The position numbers and the translations under genes were made by a program. A DNA stretch of 49,380 nt from an uncultured Lachnospiraceae bacterium (GTDB lineage: Bacteria; Bacillota; Clostridia; Lachnospirales; Lachnospiraceae): the NCBI GenBank assembly GCA_902779395.1, contig CACZBK010000034.1:1-49380 (forward strand). The letters are read 5' to 3'. Shown here in pieces: positions 7,513 through 14,748 of the stretch. Positions within the stretch are counted from its first letter, which is position 1, and each line of letters opens with the position of its first letter. Under the pieces are notes generated by a model. The model saw only the letters and a program-made list of their open reading frames with translations, was not told where the DNA came from and did no database searches.

Positions 7513-8012
7513 TCCTGTGCTTCCGGTGCGGCATCAGATCCTTCTCCGCCGCCCTCCTCACTGCTGCTGTTTGAATCATCGCCCATAAGCTCTGTAGAAG
7601 CTTCACTGTTTCCGCTCACTTCTTCTTCCTCATCGTCCTCACTCCTGCCGGAATTTGACGACATCACTGCCATCATTTCCTCCGGTGTCATCGCAGTATT
7701 AAGCTCATATATTCCCGGCTGCAGATCCTTATGATATGAAGAAAAGAACTCCTGCAGGTAAAATAACCACGCATTACGGACAAGGCCTTTCTCCTCAAGG
7801 ATCTTTCCTATATCCATCGCAGACTTACCTTCAACAATAGCCACAGACATGGTAAGTCCCGGTTCCGGACTCACCGGATCTTCGGCAAATATCCTGTATC
7901 CGAAATCATAAGCTTCCAGTGCAAAACGATACACCAGCATCATTATAACTGCTGCTATAACAACTGCGAAGATAGTTTTTATGATAGCCCATGCTACTCT
8001 ACGGGGACTCAT
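7509..8012 (-). CDS. MltG-like membrane stub, no transglycosylase domain
   Basis: A 167-residue protein: a short basic N-terminus, one membrane span (residues 11-30), then about 75 residues matching the LysM-like subdomain of the endolytic transglycosylase MltG/YceG (VAIVEGKSAMDIGKILEEKG...PGIYELNTAMTPEEMMAVM). It ends in a 50-residue low-complexity acidic and serine-rich tail. Full MltG is about 340 residues and has a catalytic glutamate domain that is absent here. It occupies the usual mltG position of this operon (between ruvX/DUF1292 and yrrM), so it is an mltG derivative that lost its enzyme part. It may recognise glycan or act as a regulator; this is inference. Confidence 0.8.
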   Translation of the reverse strand: MSPRRVAWAIIKTIFAVVIAAVIMMLVYRFALEAYDFGYRIFAEDPVSPEPGLTMSVAIVEGKSAMDIGKILEEKGLVRNAWLFYLQEFFSSYHKDLQPGIYELNTAMTPEEMMAVMSSNSGRSEDDEEEEVSGNSEASTELMGDDSNSSSEEGGGEGSDAAPEAQE

Positions 8013-8021
8013 GCTTCTCCT

Positions 8022-8348
8022 CTACTCAAAATCTATTGCTTTTATCACTCTCTGTGTTATCTCCTGAAGCATCCTGCAAAGAGCAAGTTCTGCATCCAGA
8101 AAAGCCCTCACTCTCGGCTGCTCGGAAAGCTCCATATTCTCTCTGGCAAACGCTTCTATCTTATCCTGAAGTGTTCCGTCATCCTCCATGATCTGCAGAC
8201 GGTAGTTCTGCTCCCGGTACTTATCCACTCTTTCTTTAAGTTCCGGATCACTCTTTAACATCTTCCGGCAGCGATCATATTCCTTATATGTTTTCGAATC
8301 TTTAACAGCTTCTATCAGTGTGAACAGTTCGTTATCGATCTCAGTCAT
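8022..8348 (-). CDS. YlbF/YmcA family protein
   Basis: A 108-residue all-helical protein of the Com_YlbF family: LIEAVKDSKTYKEYDRCRKML...PELKERVDKYREQNYRLQ, then a second helical pair. In B. subtilis, YlbF, YmcA and YaaT form an iron-sulfur-containing complex that assists RNase Y in mRNA processing and affects competence, sporulation and biofilm. Only one such protein is seen here. It lies ten bases downstream of the RNase J gene, a suggestive link to RNA turnover. It has a GAGGTG site. Which paralogue it represents cannot be decided. Confidence 0.8.
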   Translation of the reverse strand: MTEIDNELFTLIEAVKDSKTYKEYDRCRKMLKSDPELKERVDKYREQNYRLQIMEDDGTLQDKIEAFARENMELSEQPRVRAFLDAELALCRMLQEITQRVIKAIDFE

Positions 8349-8358
8349 TACTCACACC

Positions 8359-10035
8359 TCACTCCACATCCAGGATTACCGGCAATACCATGGGGCGTCG
8401 CATTGTTTTCCGCCAGACATATTCACCCACCACATCCTTGATGCTGTTTTTAAGTTTTGCACGTCCGCCGGGATTTTCCTTTTCAAAATGTTCCATGATG
8501 GTATCGTCTACTATCATATGTATGTCTTCCAGAAGCTCATCCGCTTCCTTAACATAAACAAAACCACGCGTCACTATCTCAAGCTCCGAGACTACACGGT
8601 TCTCCGCATCCATTGCAAAGGTGATCAGCATGATCCCGTCCTGTGCGAGACGCTGGCGGTCCCGAAGCACTACATTTCCTACATCGCCTACACCCAGCCC
8701 GTCGACAAATACCATGCCGGCAGCTACCTGCCCGTCACGTTCCATCTTCCCGTCCCGGATCTTAAGCACATCTCCGCTCTGAACTATGAATATGTTATCT
8801 TTTTCCACACCCATCTGTGCAGCGATCTTTGCCTGCGCCTTCAGATGCTTGTACTCTCCGTGTACAGGCAGTGCGAACTTGGGTCTGGTAAGGGCATAGA
8901 TCAGCTTGATCTCTTCCTGGCAGGCGTGTCCGGATACATGCGCATCCTGGAATACCACATCTGCCCCCTTATGGAATATCTCGTTGATAATCTTGGTGAC
9001 CGCCTTCTCATTCCCGGGTATGGGATGTGATGAGAATACCACGGCATCTCTGGCACCCAGAACTATCTTCTTATGAGTACCGTTTGCCATGCGCGAAAGT
9101 GCGGCAAGGCGCTCGCCCTGGCTGCCTGTGGTTATTATCACGGTCTGCTCCTCACTGTAGTTCCTGAGCTCTTCCAGATCTATCAGTGTATTCTCCGGTA
9201 TGCTTATATACTCAAGCTCTATGGCAGTATTTATAATGTTAACCATACTGCGGCCTTCTATGACCACCTTCCTGCCATAGCGGTATGCAGTGTTTATTAT
9301 CTGCTGTACACGGTCCACATTTGAAGCAAAGGTTGCAACAATGATACGCTTGTTCTTATTAGCCTCAAATATATTATTAAAGGTCTGTCCGACTGTTGAT
9401 TCCGAAGGCGTAAACCCGGGCCTCTCTGCATTGGTGGAATCACACATGAGTACCAGTACGCCCTTCTTACCAAGCTCACCAAAGCGCTGCAGATCTATTG
9501 CATCTCCGTATATCGGAGTATAATCGACCTTAAAGTCGCCCGTGTGTACCAGTATCCCCTGCGGTGTATAGATCGCCAGCGCCGCTGCATCGGATATGCT
9601 GTGATTGGTCTTTATGAATTCCACATGGAAATCTCCAAGAGTAATGGTCTGTCCGAAATTGACCACTTTCCTGACCGTATAATCCAGCATATTATGTTCT
9701 TCCAGCTTACGTTCTATGATACCTATCGTAAGCCTTGTAGCATATACCGGCACATTTAACATTTTTAAGATATAGGGCAGTGCGCCGATATGATCCTCGT
9801 GCCCATGGGTAATGATAAAGCCCTTGACCCGCTCCTGATTCTCCAGAAGATAGGTAATATCCGGTATCACCAGATCCACCCCGTACATGTCATCCTCCGG
9901 GAAACCAAGTCCGCAATCCACTACCATTATGCTATCGCCGTATTCAAAGGCGGTAATGTTCATTCCTATCTGCTCAAGACCGCCAAGAGGTATTATCCTC
10001 AGCGGCAGAGCATCTGTCCCTCCAATTTTTTTCAA
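8359..10035 (-). CDS. rnj: Ribonuclease J
   Basis: A 558-residue metallo-beta-lactamase/beta-CASP ribonuclease that degrades and matures RNA with 5'-exonuclease and endonuclease activity. The opening LRIIPLGGLEQIGMN is family-typical. The zinc motif HGHEDH lies at residues 77-82, further ligands are in THSISDAAAL-like and HTGDFK segments, and beta-CASP motifs (VHGEYKHL) come later. The C-terminal 100 residues form the RNase J dimer domain. The frame starts with TTG at 10035. A GGAGG sequence lies just inside the coding region, so start choice is uncertain by a few codons. It is inserted, with ylbF, in the middle of the usual ireB-ruvX-DUF1292-mltG-yrrM order. Confidence 0.95.
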   Translation of the reverse strand: MKKIGGTDALPLRIIPLGGLEQIGMNITAFEYGDSIMVVDCGLGFPEDDMYGVDLVIPDITYLLENQERVKGFIITHGHEDHIGALPYILKMLNVPVYATRLTIGIIERKLEEHNMLDYTVRKVVNFGQTITLGDFHVEFIKTNHSISDAAALAIYTPQGILVHTGDFKVDYTPIYGDAIDLQRFGELGKKGVLVLMCDSTNAERPGFTPSESTVGQTFNNIFEANKNKRIIVATFASNVDRVQQIINTAYRYGRKVVIEGRSMVNIINTAIELEYISIPENTLIDLEELRNYSEEQTVIITTGSQGERLAALSRMANGTHKKIVLGARDAVVFSSHPIPGNEKAVTKIINEIFHKGADVVFQDAHVSGHACQEEIKLIYALTRPKFALPVHGEYKHLKAQAKIAAQMGVEKDNIFIVQSGDVLKIRDGKMERDGQVAAGMVFVDGLGVGDVGNVVLRDRQRLAQDGIMLITFAMDAENRVVSELEIVTRGFVYVKEADELLEDIHMIVDDTIMEHFEKENPGGRAKLKNSIKDVVGEYVWRKTMRRPMVLPVILDVE

Positions 10036-10056
10036 ATCCGATAACCCCGTATATGA

Positions 10057-10311
10057 TCAGACCAGATCCGTATTATCCATAAGGTCTGCAAAGATCGCGC
10101 CTATGGCCTTCAGTTCTGTATCATCTTCCACAAATTCAAAAACAGCTTCCTCATCATTCTTAGAGGAAAGATCCTTAAGTATCATGGCTTCGCCGTCACC
10201 TTCCTCTTCTTCAGTCACCAGGAAATAGTCGATCCCGCCAACCGTAGTCTCCTCCAGAACAAAAAAATCAGCTGTTACTCCGTCTTCAATTTCTATTGTA
10301 ATCTTATCCAA
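10057..10311 (-). CDS. DUF1292 protein (YrzB-like)
   Basis: An 84-residue acidic protein: [39 protein letters not shown]. The pattern of two beta strands followed by an acidic stretch and a final helix is that of DUF1292, found next to ruvX throughout Firmicutes (YrzB in B. subtilis). Function unknown. It overlaps ruvX by eight bases, so translation is coupled. Confidence 0.88.
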   Translation of the reverse strand: MDKITIEIEDGVTADFFVLEETTVGGIDYFLVTEEEEGDGEAMILKDLSSKNDEEAVFEFVEDDTELKAIGAIFADLMDNTDLV

Positions 10312-10741
10312 CTTTATTCCCTTTCGAGTCCAGATAACCCTGCAGAATGAAAACTGCCGCTATCTCATCAACAACAGCCTTCCGCTTATCTCCTTTTATC
10401 CCTGCTTCATCCATATAGCGGTCTGCGGCAACAGTAGTAAGGCGCTCGTCCCACAATACCACATTGAGACCTGTGCGCCGTTCTATCATCTCCTTAAATG
10501 CCTTTGTCTTCTCAACACGAATGCCCTCAGTACCGTCCATGTTTTTGGGCAGCCCCAGCACTATCTCCCCCACCTCGTATTCCTGTATCAGTTCCTCGAT
10601 ACGGGCGCAGGTCCGGCGGAGTTTATCCGGTCTCTCACGGCGTATGATCTCCTTCCCCTGGGCTGTTATTCCCAGCGGATCGCTTATGGCTACACCTACG
10701 GTCTTATCACCGTAGTCCAGCCCCATTATACGCTTATTCAT
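10304..10741 (-). CDS. ruvX: RuvX/YqgF RNase H-fold nuclease
   Basis: A 145-residue protein starting [19 protein letters not shown] (after MNKRI), the RNase H-fold catalytic strand with the first aspartate. [13 protein letters not shown] and [11 protein letters not shown] supply the other family motifs, and a conserved aspartate falls in [16 protein letters not shown]. YqgF/RuvX proteins act in pre-16S rRNA 5' maturation and have been proposed as alternative Holliday junction resolvases. It overlaps ireB upstream by four bases and the DUF1292 gene downstream by eight. Confidence 0.95.
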   Translation of the reverse strand: MNKRIMGLDYGDKTVGVAISDPLGITAQGKEIIRRERPDKLRRTCARIEELIQEYEVGEIVLGLPKNMDGTEGIRVEKTKAFKEMIERRTGLNVVLWDERLTTVAADRYMDEAGIKGDKRKAVVDEIAAVFILQGYLDSKGNKVG

Positions 10742-11016
10742 CCTTCTGCTCCGGGCCAGTTATTGCTGCGAATATACTCAGTCAGAAGCTCTTCCACCAG
10801 CTCATCCCTTTCCGCCTTCATAATGATGCTGCGGGCATTCTTGTAGCTGGTGATGTAGGTAGGATCCCCGCTCATTATGTAGCCCACGATCTGATTCACG
10901 GGATTGTAGCCTTTTTCGGACAGGGCATTATAGACTTCTTCAAGAATAGTCTTTACGCTGTCCACCTGCTCCACTTCCACCTTGAAAAATTGTGTGCTGC
11001 TGATGTTTTCGCTCAT
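10738..11016 (-). CDS. ireB: IreB family regulatory protein (DUF965)
   Basis: A 92-residue protein matching IreB/Yrz[42 protein letters not shown] (core of the family, about residues 25-65). In Enterococcus faecalis, IreB is a small phosphoprotein substrate of the PASTA kinase IreK and affects cephalosporin resistance. Serine and threonine residues near the N-terminus (residues 2-8) could be phosphorylated. It is 50 bases downstream of mtaB and overlaps ruvX by four bases. Confidence 0.93.
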   Translation of the reverse strand: MSENISSTQFFKVEVEQVDSVKTILEEVYNALSEKGYNPVNQIVGYIMSGDPTYITSYKNARSIIMKAERDELVEELLTEYIRSNNWPGAEG

Positions 11017-11066
11017 AGCTTCTCCTTATTATAAAAGATTATGGATAGATTATACTCCAATCCTCT

Positions 11067-12419
11067 CTACAAAGCAACTCCCAAGAGGATACCGCCTTCA
11101 GGCTCCCCGTCAAGCCTGACCGTTTTTATATCACCGGATGAAGCTCCTCCGGACACTGCCACCCTGACATACTCACGGCTGTATCCGCACAGATATCTCT
11201 TTCCGCCTATCTCTTCTTCCTCTTCAAAAAGCACCTCAGCGTCGCTTCCTGCCCTTCTTTTGATATAAGCCGCGGTCATGGCTCTTTCTGCCTCTTCCAT
11301 ACGATCGGAACGTTCTGCTTTCTGCGCCTCTGTAAGCTGTCCGGGCATAGCAGCAGCTGCGGTGCCCTTCCGCCTTGAATATTTAAAGATATGCATCTGA
11401 TAGAATCCTGTTTCCCGCACAAAATCCAGACTTTCTTTAAATTCCTCTTCGCTTTCTCCGGGAAAACCTACTATCACATCGGTCGTGATCGCAGGATCGT
11501 CAAAGCATTCCCTGAGGATACGGACACACTCCGTAAATGTCCGGGTATCATAATGACGGTTCATCCTTTTCAGCACACTGTCACAGCCGCTTTGCAGCGA
11601 CAGATGAAAATGCGGGCAAAGACTGCGTATACTCTTCAGGCCCTGCACAAACTCCCCGGTGATGATACGCGGCTCCAGTGAGCTGAGTCTGATCCTCTCC
11701 ACGCCCTTAAGCTTATCTATACTTTGAAGCAGATCTATAAGGATCTCCGGTGCAAAGCGGTCTGCCGCCGGTTTATCTCCGGGATATTTTATATCATAAC
11801 CATAAGAGCTGACATGAATGCCGGTGATAACAAACTCCTTCACACCCTTCTCAGCCAGGCCCTTTATCTCAGCCAGTATATCCTCTTTACTGCGGCTGAC
11901 GGTCCTTCCCCGGGCAAAAGGGATTATGCAGTAACTGCAGAACTGATTGCATCCATCCTGTATCTTTATATACGCTCTGGTCCGCTCCGTAAGGCGTTTG
12001 AGCCTGAAATCCCCGCAAAAGCCGCCATCTGTATCATCCCTGCTGCCATCATCACTGTCTCCTGCTTTGTCACCCTGTGCAAAGCAAAGTATCTTCTCCA
12101 CGATATGCGGCTTATCCTTATTCCCTATGCAGATATCTATCCCGTCATCCTTCAGTGCCCTTTCCGCATCGGCAGAAACATAACAGCCTGCGGCGACCAC
12201 TATCGCCTGAGGATTCAGCTTTTTCGCACGGTGAAGCATCTGACGGCTCTTCCGGTCTGCGATATTGGTGACGGTGCAGGTATTTATCACCACCACATCG
12301 GCCGGCTCTTCAAAAGGCACGATCTCAAAGCCCGCATCCTCAAAGAGCGTTATCATCACATCCGTTTCATATGCATTTACTTTGCACCCCAGATTATGGA
12401 ATGACACTTTTCTTTTCAT
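11067..12419 (-). CDS. mtaB: tRNA t6A37 methylthiotransferase (MtaB)
   Basis: A 450-residue radical SAM methylthiotransferase. The UPF0004 N-terminal domain has FHNLGCKVNAYETD, INTCTVT and AAGCYVS, giving three cysteines for the auxiliary iron-sulfur cluster. The radical SAM domain follows with DGCNQFCSYCIIPFARG (CxxxCxxC), and a TRAM-like beta domain ends the protein (residues 385-450). It adds a methylthio group to N6-threonylcarbamoyladenosine-37 in tRNA. The GCKVN opening and TRAM context favour MtaB over MiaB or RimO. An acidic 15-residue insert (about 120-135) precedes the radical SAM domain. This is the first gene of the leftward block. Confidence 0.93.
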   Translation of the reverse strand: MKRKVSFHNLGCKVNAYETDVMITLFEDAGFEIVPFEEPADVVVINTCTVTNIADRKSRQMLHRAKKLNPQAIVVAAGCYVSADAERALKDDGIDICIGNKDKPHIVEKILCFAQGDKAGDSDDGSRDDTDGGFCGDFRLKRLTERTRAYIKIQDGCNQFCSYCIIPFARGRTVSRSKEDILAEIKGLAEKGVKEFVITGIHVSSYGYDIKYPGDKPAADRFAPEILIDLLQSIDKLKGVERIRLSSLEPRIITGEFVQGLKSIRSLCPHFHLSLQSGCDSVLKRMNRHYDTRTFTECVRILRECFDDPAITTDVIVGFPGESEEEFKESLDFVRETGFYQMHIFKYSRRKGTAAAAMPGQLTEAQKAERSDRMEEAERAMTAAYIKRRAGSDAEVLFEEEEEIGGKRYLCGYSREYVRVAVSGGASSGDIKTVRLDGEPEGGILLGVAL

Positions 12420-12421
12420 TA

Positions 12422-12450
12422 TTGACTTATTTCCTTGTATGCACTAATAT
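12422..12450 (+). promoter_or_regulatory. Promoter of the HPr-like gene
   Basis: TTGACT (12422-12427), a 17-base spacer and TAATAT (12445-12450) lie just upstream of the HPr-like gene, in the 68-base gap shared with the divergent mtaB. Confidence 0.65.
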
Positions 12451-12487
12451 TATATTTATCAATCAGAGAAAGGAGTACTTGATCCAA

Positions 12488-12727
12488 ATGAAGAACACAC
12501 AGATTCTGATCGATTCCATCGATAAGGTAAAAGCTTTTGTTAATGAGATCGCCCGTTTCGATTGCGATTTCGACCTCATCTCCGGCAGATATGTCATCGA
12601 CGCCAAGTCCATCATGGGCATATTTAGTCTCGATATCTCCAAACCAATCGAGCTTGACATCCATGTTAATGACGAATCCGAGGCAGCCGAGATCATGAAG
12701 GCACTGCAGCCTTATCTGGCCGGCTGA
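12488..12727 (+). CDS. HPr-like protein lacking the phosphorylated histidine
   Basis: A 79-residue protein with the HPr fold pattern. The best-kept part is YVIDAKSIMGIFSLDISKPIEL, which corresponds to the Ser-46 loop (AKSIMG) of HPr. The segment where HPr carries GLHARPA with the phospho-accepting His-15 reads instead SIDKVKAFVNEIA, with no histidine. It therefore cannot relay phosphate from PEP and is not a working PTS carrier; the serine of the regulatory site is present. The ATG is chosen by the AAAGGAG site at 12469-12475. It is the only plus-strand gene in this neighbourhood and has its own promoter and terminator. A regulatory, Crh-like role is conceivable but unproven. Confidence 0.85.
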   Translation: MKNTQILIDSIDKVKAFVNEIARFDCDFDLISGRYVIDAKSIMGIFSLDISKPIELDIHVNDESEAAEIMKALQPYLAG

Positions 12728-12759
12728 TCATAAAAATTACAGGCTTTTAAATAATTCAA

Positions 12760-12786
12760 GGCGCCCTTTAACAGGGCGCCGTTTTA
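12760..12786. terminator. Bidirectional terminator between HPr-like gene and thiI
   Basis: GGCGCCC (12760-12766) pairs with GGGCGCC (12774-12780) around a seven-base loop. T-rich DNA follows on the plus strand. It lies between two convergent genes. Confidence 0.85.
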
Positions 12787-12794
12787 TTTGCAGC

Positions 12795-13973
12795 TCAGAT
12801 CTTTACCACATCATGATCGTTTATCGCACGTTCAACCATCTCGTCTATCTGTTCCTTCAGGAACTCCTCATGTCTGCGTATTACTTTAGCAGAAGGCTTT
12901 GTGACCGGATGCTTCGCTACCCATATCGTACAGCAGTCTTCAAAAGGCAGTATAGAAGTTTCATAGGCATTGATCTTTTTGGAGATCTCTACGATCTCCT
13001 GCTTGTCAAAACCGATAAGCGGCCTGAACACCGGCAGCTGTTCGCACACTTCATTGGTGCACATAAGGCTCTGCATAGTCTGTGAAGCCACCTGTCCTAT
13101 AGACTCTCCCGTCACCAGAGCAAGGCAATCCTGCTCAAGAGCTATCCTCTCAGCTATCCTCATCATATACCGGCGCATTATTATCGTAAGTTCATCATGA
13201 GGGCATTTCTCATAAATATACTTTTGTATCTCTGTAAAGTTGATGACATGCAGATAGATCTCACCGGCATAATCTCCGACTATCGCAGCCAGATCCTCAA
13301 CCTTCTTTCTTGCCCTTTCACTTGTATAAGGGGGCGCATGGAAATAAACCGCATTAAGGCTCACCCCGCGCTTTGCTATCATATAGCCGGCCACAGGGCT
13401 GTCTATTCCTCCGGATAAGAGCAGCATCGCTTTGCCGCCTGTACCGGAAGGCATCCCGCCTGCTCCGGGAATACTTATGGAATATACATATATCTTCTCT
13501 CTGATCTCGATATTGAGCATCACATCCGGTGTCTTAACATCGACATGCATAGAAGGATATGCTTTCAAAACAGCCTCCCCTACTTTTGCATTGATATCCA
13601 TGGATTCGACCGGATAATTTTTTCTTGCCCTGCGGGCATGTACTTTAAAGCTCAGCTCCTTATCGGGATAAGTCTCTCCCATGTAATCCACGACCTTTTG
13701 CTTAAGGTCTTCAAAACCGTTATCCTCCAGGACAAGCACCGGACAGACGGCATTTATGCCGAATACCTTTGTAAGTGCCTCCACGGTACCGTTATAGTCA
13801 AAGCCGTCTTCGGCGCTCACATTTATACGGCCCTGGGTTTTATACACATGAAAAGAACCGTCCACCTTCTTCAGTGCCCGTCTTATCTGCTTTACAAGGG
13901 CATCCTCAAAGAGGGGGCGGTTTTTCCCCTTTATCGCGATCTCCGCGTACTTTATCAAAAAAGCCTGAAACAT
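12795..13973 (-). CDS. thiI: tRNA 4-thiouridine synthase ThiI
   Basis: A 392-residue protein with an N-terminal ferredoxin-like domain and THUMP domain (residues 1-165) and a C-terminal PP-loop ATPase with LLSGGIDSPVAGYM, the pyrophosphate loop. It thiolates U8 in tRNA and may supply thiazole sulfur. The C-terminal rhodanese domain of E. coli ThiI is absent, as is usual in Firmicutes, where a dedicated cysteine desulfurase hands sulfur directly. Such a desulfurase gene is present upstream at 16882, but separated by two signalling genes. It starts three bases after the LytTR regulator stop. Confidence 0.96.
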   Translation of the reverse strand: MFQAFLIKYAEIAIKGKNRPLFEDALVKQIRRALKKVDGSFHVYKTQGRINVSAEDGFDYNGTVEALTKVFGINAVCPVLVLEDNGFEDLKQKVVDYMGETYPDKELSFKVHARRARKNYPVESMDINAKVGEAVLKAYPSMHVDVKTPDVMLNIEIREKIYVYSISIPGAGGMPSGTGGKAMLLLSGGIDSPVAGYMIAKRGVSLNAVYFHAPPYTSERARKKVEDLAAIVGDYAGEIYLHVINFTEIQKYIYEKCPHDELTIIMRRYMMRIAERIALEQDCLALVTGESIGQVASQTMQSLMCTNEVCEQLPVFRPLIGFDKQEIVEISKKINAYETSILPFEDCCTIWVAKHPVTKPSAKVIRRHEEFLKEQIDEMVERAINDHDVVKI

Positions 13974-13976
13974 CTT

Positions 13977-14684
13977 TTACCTCTTGGTCTGGCTCTGGAA
14001 CATCCGGTTCTTCATTTCGGTATAGAGCTGCTGGCTTATGGGAATATAATCCTGATTCTTCATCGTTGCCTGATAGCGCTCTATATTCTCTACTTCCAGC
14101 AGATTTACTATGTAAGATCTGTGGCAGCGGAAGAACTGGTCAGGCAGAAGCTTCTCAAAATCCGAAATCTTCATATGAGTCACAAGACGCCTGTCCTTTA
14201 AAGTCAGCTCCACATCCCTGGCCTGGCTTTCAGCAAATATTATCTCATCATAACGGATATTATAAAGCTTTCCGTCACAGGTCAGCGACAGACCGTCCTT
14301 CTGTGAGTTCTTTCTGTAGCTGATAAGGATAGCATCTCTGAGCTGTTCTATATCTACAGGCTTTTTCAGATAACGCAGAGCCTGTACCTTATATCCTTCC
14401 AGAGCATATTCCGCTGTCGAAGATATAAAGATTATATCCAGCTTCTCCCCGATACTGCGCAATCTTTCTGCCGCCTCTATACCGTTGATACCACTGGCTA
14501 AGATATCCGTGATCAGAAGATCATAGGGCTGCCCCGGCTTCATCAGGGCATCTGCCATCTCCTGGATATCGGAAAATGCAGTCAGCTCGTAGGGGACCTT
14601 CTCCTCCTTGAGAATATTCTCGGTCAGCAGGGTATTAAGCTGCAGGGCCGTTGCCTCATCATCACATATGGCTACTTTGAACAT
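13977..14684 (-). CDS. LytTR-type response regulator
   Basis: A 235-residue response regulator. The receiver domain (1-125) has the acidic pair in ICDDE (8-10), the phospho-aspartate D60 in LLITDILASG and the KKP lysine near 112. The LytTR DNA-binding domain (about 135-230) contains RYDEIIFAESQ, MKISDFEKLLPDQFFRCHRSYIVNL. LytTR regulators of this AgrA/LytR class often control surface or peptide-signalling genes. A promoter overlapped by an inverted repeat lies directly upstream, and the gene follows a hybrid kinase, which may or may not be its partner: AgrA-type partners are normally HATPase_c_5 kinases, not hybrid HisKA ones. Confidence 0.93.
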   Translation of the reverse strand: MFKVAICDDEATALQLNTLLTENILKEEKVPYELTAFSDIQEMADALMKPGQPYDLLITDILASGINGIEAAERLRSIGEKLDIIFISSTAEYALEGYKVQALRYLKKPVDIEQLRDAILISYRKNSQKDGLSLTCDGKLYNIRYDEIIFAESQARDVELTLKDRRLVTHMKISDFEKLLPDQFFRCHRSYIVNLLEVENIERYQATMKNQDYIPISQQLYTEMKNRMFQSQTKR

Positions 14685-14716
14685 TTTGCACCCCCAAAAT
14701 GGTCATCCCATTATTT

Positions 14717-14738
14717 AAACTGTATTATATCACAGTTT
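14717..14738 (-). promoter_or_regulatory. Inverted repeat covering the -10 of the LytTR gene
   Basis: AAACTGT (14717-14723) and ACAGTTT (14732-14738) flank a TATAAT -10 box read on the minus strand (14729-14724). ACAGTT is close to the half-site bound by LytTR domains, so this could be an autoregulatory operator. A partial terminator function for the kinase gene is an alternative reading. Confidence 0.45.
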
Positions 14739-14748
14739 TTTCACATTT

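Noticed and set aside
8320-9030. A 236-codon open frame on the plus strand
   Set aside because: It lies opposite RNase J, which has full catalytic motifs; no independent support.
11724-12404. A 226-codon open frame on the plus strand
   Set aside because: It is antisense to mtaB and contains no recognisable domain.
13545-14323. Two long overlapping plus-strand frames
   Set aside because: Both are shadows of thiI and the LytTR regulator.
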